From the NCBI GenBank assembly GCA_018714685.1, contig DVNC01000023.1:1-19397 (forward strand): DNA of 19,397 nt. The letters run 5' to 3'. The position numbers were made by a program, and so were the translations under genes. Below are positions 13,447 through 19,397 of this stretch, piece after piece (the stretch's first letter is position 1; every line of letters begins with the position of its first letter). Below the pieces are notes generated by a model. That model had not been told where the DNA came from, made no database searches, and worked only from the letters and a program-made list of their open reading frames with translations. Origin of the DNA: Scatocola faecipullorum. Its GTDB lineage: Bacteria; Pseudomonadota; Alphaproteobacteria; RF32; CAG-239.

Positions 13447-13720
13447 GGTTGAGACCTCAAAAAGAGTTGTTAGCGTTAGCACCTTGCCGTCGAAGGTGGT
13501 GGTCAAGATTGTGAGAGAGTTATAACAGCGATAACTGTTCTTGTCACGGACAAGAACATCTCGACCACCATAACGATGCAGCCGAATATACCGGTCGTCA
13601 ACCAGAACGGTGTTAGTATCAATCAGGCGGTACTAACACCGCCGCTGTTAATCAGAAACCTCTCACAGTTCCTGAACCTTTTGGTTCGATTACTATTTAG
13701 TTAACATAAATAGGCTAACA
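13447..13720 (-). promoter_or_regulatory. Palindrome-rich leader of the XRE gene
   Basis: 353 nt separate this gene from ybjN. Perfect inverted repeats: 10 bp at 13536-13545/13549-13558 (3-nt loop), 11 bp at 13608-13618/13631-13641, 8 bp at 13497-13504/13563-13570, 7 bp at 13511-13517/13660-13666. GTTAGC-like elements recur: tandem at 13469-13480, then 13612, 13633 (inverted), 13647, 13700 and 13714 (inverted). A promoter-like pair TTGTTA/TAAATA is found around 13720-13693 on the minus strand. The frame of the regulator stays open, without a standard ATG or GTG start, back to a stop near 13631. Confidence 0.5.
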
Positions 13721-13799
13721 ATTATTTAAAAATAACTGCCAGCGTTTTTATAGTAGAATAGGAAAAGGAAAATAGCAACTTTTAAATCGTGCGGTGGAT

Positions 13800-14297
13800 T
13801 CAGGCCTGGCCGATCGTTTCCATCATCATCGGATACATGGCTTGCCGGGGATTCATGCCTTTGGTCAGAACGACGTTGAAAATGGGATACATTCTTTCGC
13901 ATTCTTTAATGGCGATGTCGATTACCTGGGCGATTTTGCTTTCGACATTGGCTTCATTGTCATTCAGAATGACCGCATGTTTGAACACCGGCATGTTTTG
14001 TTCGGTCCAGTAGGAAAAGTGGCCGACCCAGAGTTCTTCGTTGGCGAGCGCAAGCATTTCGAATATTTTCGAGCGGTCTTCGATGGTGCTTTTAATGTCC
14101 ATCAGGCAAGAGAGGTGGAGACAATGCATATTTTCTTCCCAGGCAAAGAAAAGCAGCATATTATTCCATTTTCCCTGAACTTCGACCACAACTTCGTTTT
14201 CATCACGGCGGTCAAGTTCGTAAGATTGTGCACTGAACAGGTTCTCGACAGTGTCAATCGGGTTGTAATTAAGGGCATAATTCTTTGCCAGATTCAT
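13800..14297 (-). CDS. YbjN domain (DUF1790) protein
   Basis: 165 residues from the ATG at 14297, chosen because ggag stands 6 nt upstream; an ATG at 14351 would add 18 residues without a ribosome site. It follows the alphaproteobacterial YbjN pattern throughout: NPIDTVENL at the start, RRDENEVVVEVQGKW, LFFAWEENMHCLHLSC, LALANEELWVGHFSYW and ECERMYPIFN. The fold is related to type III secretion chaperone-like domains. In E. coli YbjN affects motility and stress traits, but the role of the alphaproteobacterial members is not settled. Probably cytoplasmic: no signal or membrane segment. No clear terminator follows it. Confidence 0.9.
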   Translation of the reverse strand: MNLAKNYALNYNPIDTVENLFSAQSYELDRRDENEVVVEVQGKWNNMLLFFAWEENMHCLHLSCLMDIKSTIEDRSKIFEMLALANEELWVGHFSYWTEQNMPVFKHAVILNDNEANVESKIAQVIDIAIKECERMYPIFNVVLTKGMNPRQAMYPMMMETIGQA

Positions 14298-14482
14298 CAG
14301 GTTCTCCACATTTGCAAAAACGACTACGGGCTTGTGAAAATAAGATTGCATTACCGAGTCGCGTTAGGCAATCCCTTTGCCGGAGTTTTCCACCTAATTC
14401 ACAGGCAAAAATTTTTTTGCTAAATATTTATTGCCCGAAAACAAGGAATTAATATTTGTGCCGCCGTCGTTTATTTTTTAGG

Positions 14483-14512
14483 TGTGGATATATTTTTTTA
14501 TATTAATATAAT
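14483..14512 (+). promoter_or_regulatory. Promoter of lgt
   Basis: Consensus -10 TATAAT at 14507-14512 in a very A+T-rich stretch, about 27 nt of leader. The -35 (near 14483) is poor, so an activator may be needed. Confidence 0.45.
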
Positions 14513-14545
14513 GTTTACAAATTTAGCAAAGCAGAGGATGCAAAA

Positions 14546-15352
14546 ATGAATGGATTAGATTTTCCCGCCGTTTCTCCGGTTATTTTTACTATCGGGCCGC
14601 TGGCCGTCCGTTGGTATTCGATGGCTTATTTGTTCGGCATTTTAATCGGCTGGTTTTTGTTGACTCGGAATGTGCGGAAAAATGCGTTGGCGCTGACGAA
14701 GGAAAATATTGAAGATTTGGTCTTTTATATTACGCTGGGGGTTATTCTCGGCGGCCGGCTCGGGTATGTGCTGTTTTACGGGCAGGAGACATATTTGCGC
14801 CATCCGCTGCAGATTTTTGCCGTTTGGCACGGCGGAATGTCTTTTCACGGCGGCATTGCCGGGGTTATTCTGGCATTGTGGTATTTTTCGCGCAAAATCA
14901 AATATCCGTTTTTGGGGCTGACCGATTTGGTGGTTCTGTATGCGCCGATCGGCATTTTTCTCGGACGGCTGGCCAACTTTGTCAATGACGAATTGTGGGG
15001 GCGGCCGGCGGATGTGCCCTGGGCAGTGAAATTTCCGAACGGCGGCTATGTGCCGCGGCATCCGTCGCAGCTGTATGAGGCATTGACCGAAGGGTTGCTG
15101 ATGTTCCTTATTCTGAACTGGCTGTGGCGTTATAAAAGCGTCAGGAGCAGGACGGGAACCGTTTCAGCGGTGTTTGCGGTTTTATATGCCATTTTCCGGA
15201 TGAGCATGGAACAGTTTCGCCAACCGGATGCACAGCTGGGCTTTTTCTTCGGCCACGTTACGATGGGGCAGATGCTGTCGTTGCCGCTGCTGATAGCGGG
15301 CCTTGCGGTTCTGTGGGCGAAACTCAGGCCTTCGAGGTCACGTTCTGCGTAA
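14546..15352 (+). CDS. lgt: Prolipoprotein diacylglyceryl transferase Lgt
   Basis: Inner-membrane enzyme that attaches diacylglycerol from phosphatidylglycerol to the lipobox cysteine of prelipoproteins, the first step of lipoprotein maturation. 268 residues, normal length, with about seven membrane helices. Signature motifs: GRLGYVLFYG, HGGMSFHGGIAG (the His-Gly-Gly repeat) and GRLANFVNDELWGRP with the essential Arg, then PRHPSQLYEA. The ribosome site (agagg) lies about 10 nt before the ATG. Its last 29 nt overlap the end of the convergent GGDEF gene. No thymidylate synthase or other usual partner is adjacent. Confidence 0.98.
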   Translation: MNGLDFPAVSPVIFTIGPLAVRWYSMAYLFGILIGWFLLTRNVRKNALALTKENIEDLVFYITLGVILGGRLGYVLFYGQETYLRHPLQIFAVWHGGMSFHGGIAGVILALWYFSRKIKYPFLGLTDLVVLYAPIGIFLGRLANFVNDELWGRPADVPWAVKFPNGGYVPRHPSQLYEALTEGLLMFLILNWLWRYKSVRSRTGTVSAVFAVLYAIFRMSMEQFRQPDAQLGFFFGHVTMGQMLSLPLLIAGLAVLWAKLRPSRSRSA

Positions 15353-16496
15353 ACTGGTAAGCCTTTTGCAGTGCTTTGCGCGAGCGGATTAAAACTTCAA
15401 TCGAATTGTCGTCGCTGCGTTTCTTTTCCGAGACGCAGCAGGAGACGGTTAATTTTAATCCTTTTTGGCGTTTGCCGAGCATAAATTCGGCGGAGGCAAC
15501 GGCGCGGCGGATGTTTTCCAGCCGTTCAAAACTTTCTTTTTTATCTTCGTTTTTGAAAATGATAACAAATTCGTCTTCGGAATAGCGATAAATCGGATTT
15601 TCGGTTTCGGTGTCTTGCAGGCGCATGGTAATCATGCGGGTGAGGGCGTTGATGCCGCGGCGTCCGAAAACCTGGCGCAAGTGGTCGTAATTGTCAATGC
15701 AGACGATGCCGAGACTGTATTTCAGCGGAAAAGAGCGTGCCTGTTTCAGATAGGCGTTGCGGCTGGCCAGTCCGGTCAGCGGGTCGGTGTAGGTCATGTA
15801 ATAGATATTTTTGATGACGGCGCTGCAGGCGGTGGCGGCTGCGGCGCAGAAAAAGATTGTGAGCGCAGTCGGGCTGGATGAGTAGTAAAAACCGGCGAAG
15901 ACATTGAGATTGCACCAGAAAAGCGCGCTGTCCATAATTGAGCCGGTGAGAACCATGCGAACGAAAGAGGCCAGACAGACGGCGGCGAACAGGCCCATGC
16001 TCAGCGAATTGAGGTTGATGGTATCGGCGGAGAGGTTGAGAACGAGGGCATCTGAGCGGCGGGTCAGATATTCGGCCAGAGCATATTCGGCGAAAATGAC
16101 CAGCAGCCAATAAACCGTGTGCCGGGAAAGCAGACGCCGGTCGGGCCAAAAATAAAACAGCCCCAGATTCAGCGGCGCGAAGAAACATAAATTGAGGTAA
16201 GCGGGAGAGCTGAGATAGTCCAGACTGTAAAGTTTTTTGAAATGGTTAATCAGCAGATAGCTCAGACAGATGACCAGAAGATATAAGACCGGTTTGCGGC
16301 GGTTGAAGTAAATGAGAATTCCGGCGCTGGTGACGTTAAGCAGAAAAAACGCGGCGTGGAGGGTGAGCATTGACTGTTCGGCAATGTTACCGCAGAGGTA
16401 AAAGCCCAACAACGCCAGAGCGAAAATAAACGCCGGCAGGTGCGTGTTGTGCACCAGGGGCAGAATTTGCTGAAGGTTATGTATGAACTTACGCAC
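15324..16496 (-). CDS. Membrane protein with degenerate GGDEF domain
   Basis: 390 residues. The first 230 hold about seven or eight hydrophobic helices forming an N-terminal membrane sensor. A GGDEF domain starts at TDPLTGLASRNAYL (237-250). Its signature is SEDEF (306-310) instead of GGDEF. Against PleD, the metal-binding first Asp is Cys266, the substrate Asn is Arg274 and the later guanine-contacting Asp is Asn283, so c-di-GMP synthesis is unlikely; it may bind GTP or act as a protein-contact module. No RxxD inhibitory site is seen. The start is GTG at 16496 with aaggag 7 nt upstream, but that ribosome site is locked in a 14-bp hairpin. It lies 42 nt after queA on the same strand and overlaps lgt tail to tail. 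Confidence 0.9.
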   Translation of the reverse strand: MRKFIHNLQQILPLVHNTHLPAFIFALALLGFYLCGNIAEQSMLTLHAAFFLLNVTSAGILIYFNRRKPVLYLLVICLSYLLINHFKKLYSLDYLSSPAYLNLCFFAPLNLGLFYFWPDRRLLSRHTVYWLLVIFAEYALAEYLTRRSDALVLNLSADTINLNSLSMGLFAAVCLASFVRMVLTGSIMDSALFWCNLNVFAGFYYSSSPTALTIFFCAAAATACSAVIKNIYYMTYTDPLTGLASRNAYLKQARSFPLKYSLGIVCIDNYDHLRQVFGRRGINALTRMITMRLQDTETENPIYRYSEDEFVIIFKNEDKKESFERLENIRRAVASAEFMLGKRQKGLKLTVSCCVSEKKRSDDNSIEVLIRSRKALQKAYQFTQNVTSKA

Positions 16497-16499
16497 GGT

Positions 16500-16534
16500 T
16501 TCTCCTTTACAATGGAGGATATTGTAAAGGAGAA
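16500..16534 (-). promoter_or_regulatory. Hairpin sequestering the ribosome site of the GGDEF gene
   Basis: 14-bp perfect stem (16500-16513 with 16521-16534) and a 7-nt loop. On the minus strand the 3' arm is attgtaaaggagaa, which contains the aaggag ribosome site of the GTG start, and the loop reads atcctcc. No U-tract follows, so it is not a normal terminator; a translation-control element is more likely. Confidence 0.7.
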
Positions 16535-16538
16535 GGGT

Positions 16539-17633
16539 TTAAATTTTATTTACGCATTTCAAAAAGCAGCTGTCGCCGTAAGAATAGAAACGATAACCTT
16601 TCTCCATGGCGTGACGGTAGGCGGCTTTCATGCGGTCGGTTCCGGCAATGGCGCAAATCAGCATAAACAGGGTTGATTTGGGCAGGTGGAAGTTGGTGAC
16701 GATGTTGTCGATAATTTTGAATTTGTAGCCGGGGGTGATGAAAATATCGGTTTCGCCGGTGAAGGGGTGGAGAATGCCGTTGTCATCTCCGGCGGTTTCA
16801 AGCAGACGCAGAGAGGTGGTGCCGACGGCAATGATTTTTTTGCCGGCTGCTTTGGCGCGGTTGACAACATCGCAGGCATCCTGATGGATAATGCCGTATT
16901 CGGCGTGCATTTTGTGGTCGTCGGTGTCTTCGACTTTAACCGGCAAAAAGGTTCCGGCGCCGACGTGCAGGGTGAGAAAAACCTTTTTGACACCTTTCTT
17001 TTCCAGAGCATCAAACACACGGTCGGTAAAGTGCAGGCCGGCAGTTGGCGCGGCAACTGCGCCTTCGTATTTGGCATAAATGGTCTGGTAGTTTTCCTTG
17101 TCGCTGTAACGGTTCCAGAGGTTGTCTTTGTCGGCGGCGTCCGGTTTGCTGCGTTTGATGTAGGGCGGCAGGGGCATGGAGCCGTAAACTTCAAGCAGGC
17201 GGCCGAGGTCTTTAGGATCACAGTCGAAGGCAATTTCAACGCCTTCTTCACCGTTTTTGCTGATAACTTTGGCGCTGAATTGAGACTTTTCCGGACTGAT
17301 GTCTTCGGTATAAAAGGTGATGGTGTCGCCTTCGTGCAGCCGTTTGGCGTTTTTGATAAAAGACATCCAGCGGATGCCGTCAACCGGGTGGTAGAGCGTG
17401 ACTTCGACTTCCGCCAGGCCGCGGACGGCATAAAGACGGGCGGGAATAACCTTGGTGTCGTTAAAGACCAGCACATCCCCTTCATTAAGCAACTCGGGAA
17501 GTTCGGTGAAAATGCGGTCGTGAACGGCATTGTCTTCGGAAAGGTCAAGCAGGCGGCAGCTGTCGCGCGGATCAGCCGGCTGGCTGGCAATCAGACTGCG
17601 GTCCAAGTCAAAATCAAAAATATCTACTTTCAT
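16539..17633 (-). CDS. queA: S-adenosylmethionine:tRNA ribosyltransferase-isomerase QueA
   Basis: Transfers and isomerises the ribose of SAM onto 7-aminomethyl-7-deazaguanine at position 34 of tRNAs with GUN anticodons, giving epoxyqueuosine. 364 residues, full length. The start MKVDIFDFDLDRSLIASQP is the family N-terminus, and PTAGLHFT, HVGAGTFLPVKVED, HKMHAEYG and NFHLPKSTLFMLI are all present. The ATG at 17633 lacks a strong ribosome site (gaaagcccgcca). It is transcribed leftward from a promoter that overlaps that of pheA. tgt and the other queuosine genes are not in the window. Confidence 0.98.
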   Translation of the reverse strand: MKVDIFDFDLDRSLIASQPADPRDSCRLLDLSEDNAVHDRIFTELPELLNEGDVLVFNDTKVIPARLYAVRGLAEVEVTLYHPVDGIRWMSFIKNAKRLHEGDTITFYTEDISPEKSQFSAKVISKNGEEGVEIAFDCDPKDLGRLLEVYGSMPLPPYIKRSKPDAADKDNLWNRYSDKENYQTIYAKYEGAVAAPTAGLHFTDRVFDALEKKGVKKVFLTLHVGAGTFLPVKVEDTDDHKMHAEYGIIHQDACDVVNRAKAAGKKIIAVGTTSLRLLETAGDDNGILHPFTGETDIFITPGYKFKIIDNIVTNFHLPKSTLFMLICAIAGTDRMKAAYRHAMEKGYRFYSYGDSCFLKCVNKI

Positions 17634-17664
17634 TGGCGGGCTTTCAAATTTATGCTTTATTTTT

Positions 17665-17692
17665 TTGATGTTATAGTCTATAGGGATAATAT
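17665..17692 (+). promoter_or_regulatory. Promoter of pheA
   Basis: -35 TTGATG (17665-17670), 16-nt spacer, -10 TAATAT (17687-17692), about 20 nt of leader to the ATG at 17719. It shares bases with the opposing queA promoter. Confidence 0.45.
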
Positions 17693-17698
17693 TTGCAA
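17670..17698 (-). promoter_or_regulatory. Promoter of queA
   Basis: Minus strand: -35 TTGCAA (17698-17693), 17-nt spacer, -10 TATAAC (17675-17670). It lies face to face with the pheA promoter. Confidence 0.5.
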
Positions 17699-17718
17699 AT
17701 CATTTTTAAGGTTAAAAG

Positions 17719-18552
17719 ATGAAGATGAAAATCACATATCAGGGAGTGGCCGGCGCGTATTCAAATATTGCGGCGATGCAGGTTTTTCCGGAACAGGACT
17801 ATCTGCCCTGCGATACTTTTGAAGAAGCTATGGGCAAGGTTTCTGCCGGCGAGGCCGATTTGGCGATGATACCGGTTGAAAACTCCAATGCCGGCAGGGT
17901 GTCCGATGTTCATTTTCTGTTGCCGAAAACCGGGCTGCATATTGTCGGCGAGCATTTTCTGCGCATAGAGCACCAGCTGCTGGGGCTGCCTGGCGCCCGC
18001 CTGGAAGATATTCGGGCCGCGTCGTCGCATCCGCAGGCTTTGGCGCAGTGTTCCGCGTTTTTGAAAGCGCACGGGATTAAGCCGATGGCCCGGATAGACA
18101 CGGCAAAGTCCTGCGAAGATGTTTTGGCCTGGCAGGATAAGAGCAAGGCGGCGATTGCCTCCAAACTGGCGGCAGAAATTTACGGTTTGCAGATTTTGGC
18201 GCCGAATATTGAGAATGCGGCCAACAATACAACCCGTTTTCTGATTATGTCGCGGGATGAAACCGTTCCCGAAGACGACGGCGGCAAATTTATCACTTCC
18301 TTTATTTTCAAACTGAAAAACATTCCGGCGGCGCTGTATAAAGCCCTGGGCGGTTTTGCCACTAACGGAATTAATATGACCAAGCTGGAAAGTTATTTGC
18401 TGGACGGCAAATTTGTGTCGGCGCAGTTTTATGCAGAAATTGAGGCGCATCCGGCGCAGCAGGCGTTTAAAAATGCGTTTGATGAATTGCGTTTTTTTTC
18501 TGATTATGTGCATGTTCTGGGGACTTATTCTTCTGCTCGCGATCGGATGTAA
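17719..18552 (+). CDS. pheA: Prephenate dehydratase
   Basis: Decarboxylates and dehydrates prephenate to phenylpyruvate in phenylalanine synthesis. 277 residues, a stand-alone dehydratase without a chorismate mutase domain, as in other alphaproteobacteria. The periplasmic-binding-like catalytic part starts ITYQGVAGAYSN and holds IPVENSNAGRV and the catalytic NTTRF (T172, R173, F174). The C-terminal ACT domain (about 192-270; ALYKALGGFATNGINMTKLES) carries a variant LES-Y-L of the usual ESRP motif and should mediate feedback control by phenylalanine. A second in-frame ATG is two codons in; aagg precedes the first. A GNAT gene follows after 49 nt. Confidence 0.96.
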   Translation: MKMKITYQGVAGAYSNIAAMQVFPEQDYLPCDTFEEAMGKVSAGEADLAMIPVENSNAGRVSDVHFLLPKTGLHIVGEHFLRIEHQLLGLPGARLEDIRAASSHPQALAQCSAFLKAHGIKPMARIDTAKSCEDVLAWQDKSKAAIASKLAAEIYGLQILAPNIENAANNTTRFLIMSRDETVPEDDGGKFITSFIFKLKNIPAALYKALGGFATNGINMTKLESYLLDGKFVSAQFYAEIEAHPAQQAFKNAFDELRFFSDYVHVLGTYSSARDRM

Positions 18553-18601
18553 GCCTTAAAATTTTTATTCGGCTGATTATATCTTGAGCGGGAGGAAATT
18601 G

Positions 18602-19078
18602 ATGAACAGCGAAATAGAAATTGTTGATTTCAGCGAAAAGTATATTTCCGACGTGCTGAACGTGCTTTACGAGTCAAACATTCTGCACATCAAAAGCGAT
18701 CCGGATTATTTTGCCAAAACGGGTAAGGAGCGTTCGCTTCCGTATTTGTACTGGATCCTGCATGACCCGGAAAATTTCGGCTATGTGGCGCTGTGTGACG
18801 GCGAGGTGGCGGGAATTGTGCTGGCCGGGATTGAAAAACGCAATGAGAATGTTTATCGGGTGCCGGTGTATATTGAGGTTTACGATATTGCCGTCAGCAG
18901 CCGCTTTGTAAAAAAAGGCATCGGCCGCAAACTGCATGACAAAGTTATGGAACGGGCTCGGGCGGAACGGGTGGAGCAGGTGGAACTGATTGTTTACAGC
19001 TTTAACCGCGGTGCGATGGAATTTTATAAGAAGCTGCATTATCGTGAAGTTTCGCGTACTATGGTGATTGACGTCTGA
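18602..19078 (+). CDS. GNAT-family N-acetyltransferase
   Basis: 158 residues from the ATG at 18602, chosen because gggagga lies 7 nt upstream; a TTG at 18584 in frame would include the ribosome site and was rejected. The GNAT acetyl-CoA motif A is visible as YDIAVSSRFVKKGIGRKLHDKVMERA, with the pyrophosphate-binding K-K-G-I-G turn, and motif B as YSFNRGAMEFYKKLHYRE, with the FY-x-K pattern. The substrate is not predictable from sequence. Probably in an operon with pheA. No membrane or signal segment. Confidence 0.9.
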   Translation: MNSEIEIVDFSEKYISDVLNVLYESNILHIKSDPDYFAKTGKERSLPYLYWILHDPENFGYVALCDGEVAGIVLAGIEKRNENVYRVPVYIEVYDIAVSSRFVKKGIGRKLHDKVMERARAERVEQVELIVYSFNRGAMEFYKKLHYREVSRTMVIDV

Positions 19079-19085
19079 TTTTCCG

Positions 19086-19349
19086 GATACTCCGGTCAAG
19101 CCGCACCTGGCAGGTGAGATAAATGTATGGAGATGCCCCGGTCAAGCCGGAGCATGACTGGGTGGAATATCATTTTCTGACATTTTCCCCTTTCTGTCAT
19201 TGCCCGACTTGATCGGGCAATCTGTCTGCGGCTGCGGTTGTCTCGTTTTAGGATACTCCGGTCAAGCCGGAGTATGACAGGGAAAAAAAGGTGCCGGAGC
19301 ATGACAGAACCAAAAAGGCAATAATAGCGGAAAAAAGCCGGAGTATGAG
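19086..19349. repeat. Cluster of REP-like palindromic repeats
   Basis: The unit is atactccgg-tcaag-ccggagtat followed by gaca. Complete copies: 19132-19158 (variant gatgccccgg/ccggagcatgac) and 19252-19279 (perfect 9-bp stem). An inverted copy with a different stem (attgcccga-cttga-tcgggcaat) is at 19199-19221. Partial copies: 19086-19103, about 19293-19307 and 19336-19347. Repeats with a CCGGTCAAGCCGG core are common between genes in alphaproteobacteria; here they fill nearly all of the 280 nt after the acetyltransferase gene and may also stop transcription. Confidence 0.85.
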
Positions 19350-19356
19350 GTAATTT

Positions 19357-19397
19357 ATGCGTTCGGAATATTTAACTTGCAAAATAAAAATTATCTT
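19357..19397 (+). CDS. Possible 5' end of the next gene (cut by window end)
   Basis: An ATG at 19357 has a good ribosome site (gagg, 6 nt spacer) and an open frame to the window edge (MRSEYLTCKIKII, 13 codons). The ribosome site partly overlaps the last partial palindrome. Too short to identify. Confidence 0.35.
   Translation, partial: MRSEYLTCKIKII

Noticed and set aside
16500..16534. Hairpin taken as the queA terminator
   Set aside because: No run of T follows the stem on the minus strand, and its 3' arm is the ribosome site of the next gene; a translational role fits better, though partial termination is not excluded.
16686..17822. Long rightward ORF opposite queA
   Set aside because: It is the antisense shadow of a clearly recognisable queA; the rightward translation has a repetitive Gly/Val/Phe make-up and no family features.
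19096..19302. Leftward ORF with VILRLDRSI and VMLRLDRGI motifs
   Set aside because: These peptides are the translation of the palindromic repeats and recur wherever such repeats are found. There is no ribosome site or protein-like composition.

Overview
The window reads as a chromosomal stretch of an alphaproteobacterium, probably a small-genome, host- or gut-associated lineage. This is inferred from gene content and family resemblance, not from a marker-gene search. Pointers are the acpP-fabF-mltG and mtaB-ftsY gene orders, an alphaproteobacterial-type YbjN protein and Cys-HTH regulator, a DUF465 (YdcH-like) peptide, a short FtsY without the long acidic N-domain, and a cluster of palindromes of the CCGGTCAAGCCGG type common in intergenic DNA of this class.

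Layout. (1) 1-1767: three secreted, cysteine-rich proteins of unknown function. Two run rightward in a likely operon and one converges on them. They share a cysteine-spaced module, and this is the most accessory-looking part of the window. (2) 1844-2430: a DUF465 small gene, an unassigned structured stretch, and tRNA-Leu(CAG), bracketed by hairpin terminators. (3) 2435-7850, all leftward: mtaB, ftsY, xseA and an M23 peptidase gene packed with overlaps, then a lone-receiver response regulator and uppP, which have their own promoter at the end of the peptidase gene. (4) 7973-9476, leftward: L-lactate dehydrogenase and a membrane-anchored acidic Cys-containing protein. (5) 9845-12933, rightward: acpP, fabF, mltG, then a 29-residue lipoprotein and a 71-codon ORF. 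Hairpin terminators follow acpP and fabF. (6) 12988-14297, leftward: an XRE regulator with a long palindrome-rich leader, and a YbjN protein. (7) lgt rightward, overlapping tail to tail with a leftward membrane protein carrying a degenerate GGDEF domain. (8) queA leftward and pheA (prephenate dehydratase) rightward from overlapping divergent promoters, followed by a GNAT acetyltransferase and the palindromic repeat cluster.

Most genes are housekeeping: fatty-acid synthesis (acpP, fabF), envelope building (uppP, mltG, lgt, M23 peptidase), protein targeting (ftsY), tRNA modification (mtaB, queA), DNA processing (xseA), fermentation (ldh) and phenylalanine synthesis (pheA). No phage, CRISPR, toxin-antitoxin or transposase gene was seen. 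The less ordinary items are the shared Cys module, a 14-bp hairpin that buries the ribosome site of the GGDEF gene, the palindrome-rich leader of the XRE gene, an MtaB lacking its TRAM domain, and several genes shorter than 75 codons.
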